Of a stretch of 64,000 bases of DNA, positions 10,902-19,705 are shown piece by piece. The notes beneath the pieces are model-generated. The model worked only from the letters and a program-made list of their open reading frames with translations, was not told the origin of the DNA and searched no databases. The DNA is from Solen grandis. Lineage: Eukaryota; Mollusca; Bivalvia; Adapedonta; Solenidae. A program made the translations under genes and the position numbers. How positions within the stretch are numbered: position 1 is the stretch's first letter; the number at the start of each line of letters is the position of its first letter. The stretch is from the NCBI GenBank assembly GCA_021229015.1, contig CM037783.1:59433746-59497745 (forward strand), given 5' to 3'.

Positions 10902-12496
10902 AAATTTCAAATAAGGCAATTTCAGTCTCCTAGTGGATATAAATTTAATTCAAGTTCATGTTTCTCAGCATAAAATTAAATGACAGAAGAATTATAACTC
11001 TTTACCTCATGAATTTTGATGTTCAAATTACGAATTGATGAATATCAGTTTATTGGACTGATTGAAATAAAGTATATAAAAAATTGGATTCCTTTATCTG
11101 GAAGGGACTTTCTGATCTGGATCTGCTCTGTTAGCCAAGGTGTCAGATTAAGCCTCTTATGGTAAAGGGTTAAGATTAAAAATTATTCCATGTAGTTTTG
11201 TGTACTTATCTAGAGGTTTTGAAACAAATTTTCTTGAGTGCTTTCCTGTTCTCAATACACCGTGGCATGTACATGATTAACCAAAGTGTATTTTGTATCC
11301 ATTAGAATGCAAACTACACTTGCTTGTGTTGATTGAAATAGAGTGTAAGAATTTTTTTGTTATTGTCATTTAGTAATCGAGCTTGAAATCTGAGACATTT
11401 CATCGTCGTTTAAATTTGTTCTTTCTACTGACATTAAGTCCTTAAGTGGCAGTCATCATCCTTTGCTACCTGGATCAGTCATGATAGTCATCAACATGTG
11501 AAAAGGGAGGACAGTAAGTGTTTTTAGTACATCTCTTGCATCTCTCGTGGAGATTTATAAAATTTGGATTTTTCTTCAAATATTAAAATCTGTATCACAA
11601 CAATTTTTATTTTTTTGAAAAACATCTTGGCCACATTTTGTAAGGATGTACTTGAAGTAGCTTTTGTATATAATATTGATTCTCTAGTCATTTTGTAAGG
11701 GAGTACAAAATCTTTAAGTTGAGAAAAGGTCTCAGTTTTAGATTTAACATGGAGTTGCAAACTTTCTCATAGGGATACTGTCTTTCTGTCTTGACATGTT
11801 TTGATAGTCTGACATGATTGTGCTAAATTCAAAAAGTTATGGCATTTGGACCTGGTTCAAAGCATAGATTCATAAAAGATATTGAGGCAGACAGACTGGT
11901 TGGTAAGGATTTATAAGGATATCAACTGTTTACTTAATGGTTGATTAATCCTTAAGATTCCTTTGTCCTGCAATTGTCCATGGACTTGGTGTCAGAAGAA
12001 AACATTGAGGGATGTTCTTTTTGGTGGTTGTTTTTCAGATTTCTTTATGTATTTTCATGTTAACATCGCGTCGAAGCATTTTGAATATTAACAAGAATAT
12101 GGGACTTAAATTCAAACAAGGATTTGAGTCATAGGTTGACTTTCCCAATTCATTTTTCTTTTTAAAGGGATGTATTTTTAAATCTATAAGGGATACTTGT
12201 TTGAAAATCATGCTTTATAGACATAAATTGATTTTTTTTAATCTTGAGTTGTTGAAGACCTTTTAGCAGTTAACACAGCAATAATAATTTTAACAACGGG
12301 ATAACTTGAAAAAAACTTGCTTTGCTAACACTTGTAATATTCCACTTAGAAAAGGATGCTTATACTAGCATTTAGAAAAAAAAATTGCTAAATGACGTTA
12401 ATAATATTGTTGTCTTCAGATTTTATCATATTTAATCAGCCATTTTTTTTTTCATTTTTTTTAGTATCATTATGTTTCATTGTGAATATTCCTTGT

Positions 12497-12502
12497 AATA
12501 AA
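12497..12502 (+). promoter_or_regulatory. STAU: Candidate poly(A) signal for Staufen (distal)
   Basis: AATAAA in the context CTTGTAATAAATTTTCC, followed about 25-50 bases on by a TGTTATTGTGTGAG stretch, which fits a cleavage region. About 2.3 kb after the presumed stop. Confidence 0.35.
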
Positions 12503-12520
12503 TTTTCCTTCAATAGACTT

Positions 12521-13590
12521 TAACTGTTATTGTGTGAGAATGCATGCTTTGATTACTGATTGTGATTATATTTTTTCCTTTTAACTGTGCTTATCCTCGC
12601 TTTTCTGTGAACGGGGGACAGGATCTTTACAGTTGTGCTGATTTCAAGCCCCATTCAAAACTTGAAAAATGTATGCTACATGTATGTTCACATTGTCAAT
12701 GACAAACAAAAACATGTTATTTGGACAGAATTAATCTCTTTTTTAGATTGATATTAAAAATTTGCTAAGAAAAAATGTAAGCTGTCCTTGGAAAGAGTTA
12801 ATGAAATTGGTTTTTATATGGCATCAGATGTAGCTAATTGATAAAAAAATCATTTGTTGGTAATTTACAATGATTGTAGAGAATGCTGAAAAGGGCCTTT
12901 TCCCTTAAATGGTTAAAGTTAGCATTGGTTATGAATAGAAAATTATTCTTAAAAAATCGGTAGTTGAGCAATAAGAATTATTAAAAAATCATTACATGTT
13001 TGTTTTATTTTCTATCAAGATTTTCAGATCTGAGAAAATTGAATTAGTTCTGTAACTGATTCTTTAAGATGTGTTAAAATATTATATTAACTTTTTTTAT
13101 GATAGAAAAATCAGTTGATTTTATATGTCTATCTGTAAAGATGAATATTAAAACAGTGATTTAGGAATTTCACATTTAACTTGTGTCAGGAACATTTTTC
13201 CCCCCAATGAGGAATAAGAACAGTGTGTCAGTGAAGTAGAAAGAATTTAGTTTTTCATTCATTATTTATCCATTGAAATTACTTCCCTTGTTAGCTAGAA
13301 GCAGAACAAGGGAAGTAATTCAAATTTATTAAGCATCTTATTTATAATCAGTATCCCCATTAGTTCACTTTTGGATGTGTAGTATAATTTACATCACATC
13401 AACTTGTTCACAGTTGCATGTTTTGAAGATTTAAGCATATTAAAAAATGTAAATGGTGAGACCCTGAGTTTTTTTCTTTTACATCCAGAGAGATGACACT
13501 TCTCTGTAACATCTCCCTCACTGTAAAGGATGCCCGCTAAATCAGCACTTTCTGTTCATCCTTTTTTCCCAAATCAAGGCAATCAACATG
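12521..13590. other. Intergenic, no gene seen
   Basis: AT-rich sequence without coding signal. The one structural item is the hairpin at 13277-13320. Confidence 0.5.
13277..13320. repeat. Perfect inverted repeat (16-bp arms, 12-bp loop)
   Basis: AATTACTTCCCTTGTT at 13277-13292 pairs exactly with AACAAGGGAAGTAATT at 13305-13320. It would form a strong stem-loop. It lies between Staufen and the LINE remnant, with no gene context. Confidence 0.85.
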
Positions 13591-13639
13591 ATACAAAGAC
13601 AAGCATTTCCTATCCCCAAAATGTTTGTTGAACACAAAT

Positions 13640-14640
13640 GCCCAGGAGCGACTTGAATCTGCAGCTGAACGTGCACCTTTCACATCTAAGTGTGACATTT
13701 CACCTCTAAGTGTGACCTTGACCATGGAGCTAGCTAGGGATCCCAACTCTGTAGTGCAACACATCATCTCATTGAGGCAAATCTTACTGCCAAATCATTT
13801 GAGATTTCTTTGATTAAGAGATAACATACAGCCTGGACAAGCAAATCCAGCACCATGACCTTCACCTTAGTGTGACCTTGACTTTGGAACTACGGACCAA
13901 ACTCTTGTGCACTCATTTAGGCAAACATTTAATTACCCTCTTATTTGAAAATACTGCAAGTCCCTGTATCTTACAGATGTTGGACCTAAATCCGAATGCA
14001 CTTCCAACATATATAATTCAGTTTTAATTTCATCACTGAAATACCTTGAGAAATGCCTAATTTACAGGAAAGATTCTATAAGAAAAAAATGCAAATTGTG
14101 GCCGTCTCGTTCTATATTTAGCTCAGAACAATGATGGCATAAAATTAACATACAAGGGATTTTTCAGTTGTTCATGGATTTTCTTCTATCTCCTCTACTA
14201 CCGTATATCAATATTTATTCAGTCTATAGAAAAAGTCCATGAACTTCTGAAACACCCCATGTACACCAAACATCTGTGGTTTTACTGAACAGTGTGTTTC
14301 AGAACAAGCTCCGCCCATCTTTCTCACTATTTTGCCCTGTCTGAACAACTAAGACTTCCAGGCGAATATTTCATTATGTGGGCTTAATTAAACATTAAGA
14401 GGTTAATCAAACATCATTTGAGGATTTGCTAATTAAAAATTTTGAAAAATATATTTTTCCCAGCTAAAACGCACTGGGGCTTTAAGTTACAGTCCATCTC
14501 CTTGGTCTTTGAGCTAGGGAACCATCTCTTAAGCTTGACACCATCTAGTAGAGGTAAACCTAACTGCCAAATTTGAAAATCCTGGAATCTATGTTGTAAG
14601 TTACAGCTTGGACAAGTCAAGCCAGTCAACCAGACATACA
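13640..14640. repeat. Degenerate tandem repeat region
   Basis: GTGTGACCTTGAC, AGCCTGGACAAGCAAATCCAG and AGCTTGGACAAGTCAAGCCAG recur in diverged blocks near 13690-13970 and 14460-14640. The arrangement resembles the tandem-unit elements elsewhere, but boundaries are unclear. It is interrupted by the MITE at 14153-14261. Confidence 0.5.
14153..14261. mobile_element. Tc1/mariner-like MITE
   Basis: A 109-bp element flanked by TA on both sides (14151-14152 and 14262-14263). The ends are inverted with mismatches: left CAAGGGATTTTTCAGTTGTT and CATGGATTTTCT, right complement CATGGGGTGTTTCAGAAGTT and CATGGACTTTTTCT. The TA flanks and short size fit a non-autonomous Tc1/mariner derivative. No transposase is present. 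Confidence 0.7.
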
Positions 14641-14931
14641 CCATAAGGATGTTGTGACGTCTATATTGAGCTTTGGCAAGATTGTTCCTTGGAACAAGTG
14701 TCACTTGCTGAAGCATGTGTAAGAAAAACACAATGCTCATGTCTGAGCAGGTCAGATGTTAAATAATTGACGTCAACTGAAAGCCATTCATGAGTGGAGT
14801 AAGTATGTCAAATATATAGACTTAACTCCATATAGAAATGGAGAACCCAGCAGAATTCTGTTTTAAATCATTACATTTCTGCTAATCACTATCTACATGT
14901 ATTTATATTTAAGTTTTAAATCACTACCTCT

Positions 14932-14946
14932 AATAGTTCAGGAGTT
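14932..14946 (+). repeat. Left target-site duplication of the LINE insertion
   Basis: AATAGTTCAGGAGTT occurs here and again at 17086-17100, directly after the poly(A) tail of the retrotransposon. Confidence 0.85.
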
Positions 14947-15328
14947 GTTTTTATATAATACCATGACAAAAATACAAATTAATGGATTCCTCTCAGATTT
15001 TTTCAAAGTAGAACGAGGCTGTCATCAAGGTGATCCTATCAGTCCGTATATTTTTATATTATGTGCTGAAATTATTGCTATTAAAATAAGATCTTGTGAT
15101 AAAATTAAAGGTATAATTATTGATGGATTTGAATATAAAATTTCTCAGTTTGCTGATGATACTTCTTTGTTTTTAGATGGTTCAGAAGAATCCCTAAATG
15201 CTACATTAGAATTATTACATGAATTTTCTTTTTACTCAGGGTTAAAAGTTAACTTTGAAAAGACAAATGTTATATGGATTGGTGAAATGAAATACAGCAC
15301 TCGGTCAATAAAAACAATACAAATTTAA
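14947..15328 (+). pseudogene. Reverse transcriptase fragment (FADD motif)
   Basis: The open frame continues upstream through flanking DNA to an ATG at 14897, but residues before 14947 belong to the insertion target, so that ATG is not the element's start. RT motifs GCHQGDPISPY and QFADDTSLFLDG are intact. The frame ends at a stop at 15326-15328, after which homology continues in another frame. Confidence 0.85.
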
Positions 15329-15330
15329 TT

Positions 15331-15665
15331 GGAACACCACAACTTTTAAAGTACTTGGTGTCATTTTTGATGTAGATTTAGAAAATATGATAAAACTTAA
15401 TTTTAATGGCAAGTTAGAAAAGGTTAAAAAAATTATATCCTTCTGGAACAGAAGAATTCTTACTCCTATTGGTAAAATAACTGTTGTGAAAACATTGATA
15501 GTGCCTCTTTTTACACATTTGTTTACAATGTTACCTTCACCGCCTATTATGTTAATGGAAGAAATAAATAAATTGCTATACCAGTTTATATGGAATGGCC
15601 CAAATAAGATTAAATGCTCTGTTGCAGTAAAAGACTATGAGGAAGGAGGATTAAAAATGATATAA
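15331..15665 (+). pseudogene. RT thumb/connection fragment in shifted frame
   Basis: Contains FKVLGVIFDVDLENM near its start, then an NRRILTPIGKITVVK block and FIWNGPNKIKCSVA, typical of the region after the polymerase in L1-like ORF2. An in-frame TAA follows at 15663-15665. Confidence 0.8.
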
Positions 15666-15682
15666 CACAATTTAATAAAAGT

Positions 15683-16786
15683 ATGAAAATTTCATGGATT
15701 AGAAGATTTTTAAGATGTAACGGAAAGTGTTATCTGTTGATAAATTCTGTAATAGACATTCATAAAATGGTTAATTTTGGGAAAGTCTATTGTGAAAGGT
15801 TGATGAAAGAGGTAAAAAATAATTTCTGGTATGATGTTCTAAAAAGCTTTATTGGTTATATGGATAAGCTGTCTATAGAATCAGTAGAAGATTTCCTGAT
15901 GTTGCCATTATTTTTTAACAGCTCATTTAAAGTTGGTAACAAGGGAGTATTTGATAAATGTATGTATGATAGAGGAATAAGATATGTAAGTGATATATTG
16001 ACAGTTACAGGTGATTTTGTTGATATTTCATACATAGAAAATTATATTGGTAAAAAGATTAATTTTCTTTTTTATGAAGGTCTTAAAAGTTCAATAAAAT
16101 CTTATATAAGAATAAATAACATTAAAATAATTGGTAACTGTAGCTACTGTGGACCTATTATGTCATGTTATTTTTCAAAAGTTGCATACTCTAATAAAGA
16201 CAGTAAGCATGTATATAATGTACTTATTGCAAATGGGGATACACCAACAAGCCAGGAAAAATGGAACGATCATTTCAATGATATTAACTGGAAATATGCT
16301 TATAAAGCAGTTTTTTTACTAACAAGAGATTCCTATCTACAGTGGCTACAGTTACGAATTCTTCATAGAATTATTGGTACAAAATCTTTATTATGTCATA
16401 TGAATATTGTAAATGATAACATGTGTACCTTTTGTACAGACGAGGAAGAGACGATTTTACATTTGTTCTGGGAGTGTAGGTTTATTCAAAAGTTGATACA
16501 AGAAGTAAAAATATTTTTAGAATACAAGGAAGTAAACATTCATATATCATGTGAAGAATTTCTTATAGGAAAAAGCAAAAAGGAGTTTGATAAATTTTAT
16601 GTTTTGTTTTTACATATTAAAAGATACATTTTTATATGCCAAAGGAAAAAAATAACACCAAATTTTTGTGGTTTAAAGAGTAGCTTAAATTTAGCTTGGC
16701 AAATTTACAAAAGCACCAATATCAAAGTTTCAGAAATAGAAAATTGGGCAGTTGTAAAGGTACTTATAGACAATCCACATATCTAA
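15683..16786 (+). pseudogene. LINE ORF2 C-terminal domain fragment
   Basis: A 367-codon open stretch, low-complexity in composition (Lys, Ile and Asn rich). It includes WLQLRILHRIIGTKSLL and CTFCTDEEETILHLFWEC near residues 212-262, the conserved tail cluster of L1-type ORF2 proteins. It ends at TAA 16784-16786, inside the first copy of a 74-bp tandem duplication. Confidence 0.82.
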
Positions 16787-16874
16787 ATAATAGAAAAATG
16801 GTTTCAGAAATAAAAATTGGGCAGTGGTAAAGTACTTATAGACATTATCCACATATCTAAAAAATAGAAAAATG
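16727..16874 (+). repeat. 74-bp tandem duplication across the LINE stop codon
   Basis: Two adjacent copies, 16727-16800 and 16801-16874, both begin GTTTCAGAAATA and end with ATAGAAAAATG. They differ by small indels and substitutions. The first contains the stop; the second lies in the element's 3'UTR. Confidence 0.88.
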
Positions 16875-17085
16875 TTTTGAGACTAGCTGTGTATGCATGT
16901 ATAATTTTGTTTTTCTTTCTCTCTGTTTCATTGTAAATTTCATTTTATTGTCTTATTCATAAATATGAATGTATGTCTATCGTTATTGTGAGGTGGTCAG
17001 TGGGATGGTCCCCCGACCCACTGCTACCTATGTACGGGGACAATAAAGTTTATATAACGATGAAAAAAAAAAAAAAAAAAAAAAA

Positions 17086-17100
17086 AATAGTTCAGGAGTT
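17086..17100 (+). repeat. Right target-site duplication of the LINE insertion
   Basis: AATAGTTCAGGAGTT, identical to 14932-14946. The first one or two A are shared with the poly(A) tail. The sequence continues with ATATTCTCGACAAAAATG, resuming the interrupted tandem-repeat element. Confidence 0.85.
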
Positions 17101-18392
17101 ATATTCTCGACAAAAATGATATATAAAATGAAGGGAGATAATCAGAAAATAAGACCAGGCAGAGTCTTGGTTACTGCACTGCTCCTACTTGCTTTCATAT
17201 GTTTCAAGGCCTTACAGTCTTATTTATGAGTTTTGCTCCCGAAATACAAAATGTATTTATAAAAAAGTAAAAGAGATAATCAAAAACAAGTCTTGATAGA
17301 GTTATGGTTCTCAGTCACTGCACTATTCTAGTTGTCATCTATATATGAAGATTCAAGTCAATACCTTGTAAAGTTTTCAAGTATATAGTAAGGATAGAAA
17401 TTCATTGTAAAATTAAATAAAGGGAGATAATTCAAAAACTGGTCCATGTAGATTTATGGTTCCTGGTAACTGCCTTTCCCAATAAGTTATGCTCCTGACA
17501 AAAATTGAAGAAAAAAAAGTAGTCTTGTTCTTAGTCTCTTTGTCAATGCACTTCTCCTAGTGACATTCTATTCATATATGAAGTTTCAAGTCCTTATATA
17601 TTTACTGCAGAATAAAGACTTGACTATTTGAGTTGACCGTTGCCATGACAGTATTTCAGTCATATAGCGACGTCCAGCTAATTACAGGTGGAGGAAGACT
17701 CCAAATGCACGGAGACATCCGGGTAGAACCATTGACCTACTGCAAGCCAGCTGGAAGGCTTCCTCACATAACTAGAACTATCACTAAATGTGATTAATAC
17801 CCCCGCAATACTGCTTTAGAAATGATGAAGTTATTAGGATTAAGAAGAAGAGTATGAAAAAGACATTTTTACATTAGTTTTTTTTCCAGATTTTTGGCCG
17901 GGTTACACAGGTTGTGCTTGACCATTGTATGAAATTGTTTTGAATTCCAACCAGTAGTTTTAAAGTTAAGCTCCAGACAAGGAAAAGTAACAAAGGGAAA
18001 TAACTCTGTAATTACTCTAGATAGAGTTATGGTTCTTGTGCACTGCACTTCCTCATATTGTGGTTGACCATTGTATGAAATTGTTTTGAAATCCAACTTG
18101 TACTTTTCAAGTTATGCTCCGGACAAGGAAAAGTAACAAAGGGCAATAACTCTGTAATAAGTCAAGATGGAGTTATGGTTCTTGTGCACTGCACTTCCTC
18201 TCCATGTGCTTCATCATTGCATGAAGTTGTATTGAATTCCAATAATGCAACGGACCGCTGGACCGACCGACCGACCACCGGGTGACTCCTATATACCCCC
18301 TCAAACTTCGTTTCGGGGGTATAAAAAGTGTGAGGGACAGACAACGGGAAAGTGATCCCTATTTGTCACCTCTGCTTACAGCAGGTGACACA
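17101..18392. repeat. Diverged 156-bp-family element, host of LINE and SINE insertions
   Basis: Units with GTTATGCTCC(T/G)GACAA, AAGGGAGATAA and ATGGTTCTTGTGCACTGCACTTCCTC recur (17100-17520, 17940-18230). It ends with CAGGTGACACAAAAA at 18378-18392, similar to the CAGGCGACACAAAA right terminus of the element at 7128-8648. A reverse SINE sits at about 17607-17790. Confidence 0.65.
17607..17790 (-). repeat. SINE, family B, reverse orientation
   Basis: On the + strand: TTGACTATTTGAGTTGACCG, GACGTCCAGCTAATTACAGG and CCAGCTGGAAGGCTTCCTCA. This is the complement of the body of the full copy at 37765-38028. The tRNA-like head is missing. Confidence 0.75.
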
Positions 18393-18489
18393 AAAACCAG
18401 CTATTAAATGTTGCGATCAAGTGCTTACGTTTGAATTTATTTTGAGGCTTTTTAGGTTGTGAATTGCAAACCCCATATCGGAGGGGCAA

Positions 18490-18600
18490 TATTTAAGAGC
18501 TAACAGAGGACACCCTTATCAAACAGCATGTAGCTGTCTGATCTGGGTCTGCTCTGTTTTCATAGGAGTCAAAACAAGTCTGTATGAGGTATGGACTTAA
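18490..18600. repeat. Repeat fragment: inverted CTGTCTGATCTG family
   Basis: AGCTGTCTGATCTGGGTCTGCTCTG followed by CAAGTCTGTATGAGG is shared, with changes, with 4765-4850, 11108-11172 and 23698-23770. Those copies end in ATGGTAAAGGTTTAA or similar. Probably relics of another TTAA-type MITE family. Confidence 0.45.
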
Positions 18601-18663
18601 TAAAGAAGGCTCCAGTGAGGGTGAGTTACAGTATGGGTAACTCACAACAGGGGAGAAGTGTGT

Positions 18664-18735
18664 GTAAGTGGCCTCACATCTCGGAAGGTAGAGCATTCGC
18701 CCTGTAAGCTTACGGCCCCAAGTTCGAGTCATTTG
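18664..18735 (+). repeat. tRNA-like sequence (SINE head or pseudo-tRNA)
   Basis: AGGTAGAGCATTCGCCCTGTAAG and the B-box-like AAGTTCGAGTCATT are spaced as in a tRNA. The acceptor stem does not pair well, so this is not called a functional tRNA. Confidence 0.4.
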
Positions 18736-18864
18736 GCACCCAATGTGGAACTGTGGCATAGGAGCAAGTTCTTACTACACATCATGGTTATATTTATAAC
18801 TCCCAGAACTATTACGGAGGGGAATAATGTCACAGTACTGACCATAAAACTTACACTTGTGTAT

Positions 18865-18950
18865 GTGGCCAGGTAGCTCAGTTTGTGGAGCATTCACCCT
18901 ATAGGAGAAAGGCCCCTTGTTCAAGTCCCAATCAGGCTGCATTTTACATG
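18865..18950 (+). repeat. tRNA-like sequence (SINE head or pseudo-tRNA)
   Basis: GGCCAGGTAGCTCAGTTTGTGGAGC resembles an A box, and TTGTTCAAGTCCCAATC resembles a B box. The acceptor ends do not pair convincingly. It lies just past the 3' end of ADRM1. Confidence 0.45.
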
Positions 18951-19022
18951 TATAGTATATATAAATAGAAATTTTCTTAATACAGGACCACAATTTCCAC
19001 AACAAAAACAAAATTATTAACA

Positions 19023-19619
19023 TTTTTTATTTATGTTTTATCTTAGAAAGCTTATTATAATATATTCATCAGTCTTGCGGGCAAAGCCAAAATACACACA
19101 TAAAATGCAAACTAGACAGATCTGTTCAAACTGAGAACTTACTTTAATTTGAGCTAGCTTATTTTGTGCTCTAGCACACTCTGGAAAATGATACATGTAC
19201 GTAGTGATAAAATGAATACACTATCAAAAAGAATTTTCAAATAATGCTTTGTACCATTTCAAGCTTTCATTTCAAAAGACAAGGCAAGAATGACTGACCA
19301 TCAACACTGCTCAATTTAAATAACAAAATGATCTCTCTGACAATAGAGCTTTCATTTAAGATGATATATACTCCCACTACATTATCTTGACTTAATATGA
19401 ACATACGTTGAATACATGTATTTTGTAAAGCAGGTGATGATAGTACGGGAACAATGTACGATGTCTTATACAGCGTTCACTTCACTTTGCGCAGCAGGGG
19501 TATAAACACCCTTCAGAGAAAAATAAAGGACATATTTGTGCTTAAATTTATCTTTTTTTCTTACATGTGAAGTTAATCTACATTTACCCGCTACTTCAAC
19601 ACACTGACTTATTTGTTCT
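19023..19619 (-). other. ADRM1: ADRM1 3'UTR (inferred)
   Basis: Lies between the stop codon and the candidate poly(A) signal at 19026. No repeat or ORF of note. Confidence 0.45.
19026..19031 (-). promoter_or_regulatory. ADRM1: Candidate poly(A) signal for ADRM1
   Basis: AATAAA on the - strand, about 590 bp after the ADRM1 stop codon. It is the nearest canonical signal I found downstream of the stop. Confidence 0.45.
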
Positions 19620-19705
19620 CTAATGCTCCATTTTCTCTTCCTCTTCTTTCTTCTCTTCTTTTGACTTCTGGTTTGCTTGCATAGCCTTCACAAATGCTTC
19701 TAGGT
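19620..19705 (-). CDS. ADRM1: ADRM1 exon 10 (C-terminus)
   Basis: [20 protein letters not shown], an acidic EEEE tract, then KMEH and TAG at 19622-19620. The charged end corresponds to the KDEEED tail of human ADRM1. Confidence 0.94.

Larger units (their letters stand above)
10182..12520 (+). other. STAU: Probable Staufen 3'UTR
   Basis: This sequence follows the presumed stop codon and has no recognisable coding exon. Candidate AATAAA signals are at 10896-10901 and 12497-12502. A 15-bp direct duplication (ACAGGAAATGACATC, 10238-10267) lies just after the stop. The extent is inferred, and either signal could be the real end. Confidence 0.45.
14947..17085 (+). mobile_element. 5'-truncated L1/Tx1-like non-LTR retrotransposon, broken ORF
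   Basis: The insertion is bounded by 15-bp direct repeats and ends in CAATAAAG (17041-17048) and a run of about 25 A (17063-17087). Three reading-frame segments remain. 14947-15328 holds the C-terminal part of a reverse transcriptase, with GCHQGDPISPYIF, the catalytic FADD motif and SGLKVNFEKT. 15331-15665 holds the post-RT thumb/connection region (KVLGVIFDV; NRRILTPIGKITVVKTLIVP; a YQFIWNG motif). 15683-16786 holds the C-terminal domain with a CTFC...HLFWEC zinc-knuckle-like cluster. The frame breaks near 15328 and near 15665 make it inactive. The endonuclease and N-terminal RT regions are absent, as expected for 5' truncation. Clade assignment rests on motif resemblance. Confidence 0.9.

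Noticed and set aside
14897..14946. ATG at 14897 as the start of the retrotransposon ORF
   Set aside because: These bases precede the inserted element, as the 15-bp target duplication at 14932-14946 shows, so the reading frame there is accidental.
15683..16786. 367-codon frame as an independent host gene
   Set aside because: It continues the LINE ORF2 region (zinc-knuckle-like CTFC...HLFWEC) and lies between target-site duplications.
18664..18950. Two candidate tRNA genes
   Set aside because: A- and B-box-like segments are present, but acceptor stems do not pair and similar heads occur in SINEs throughout the window.
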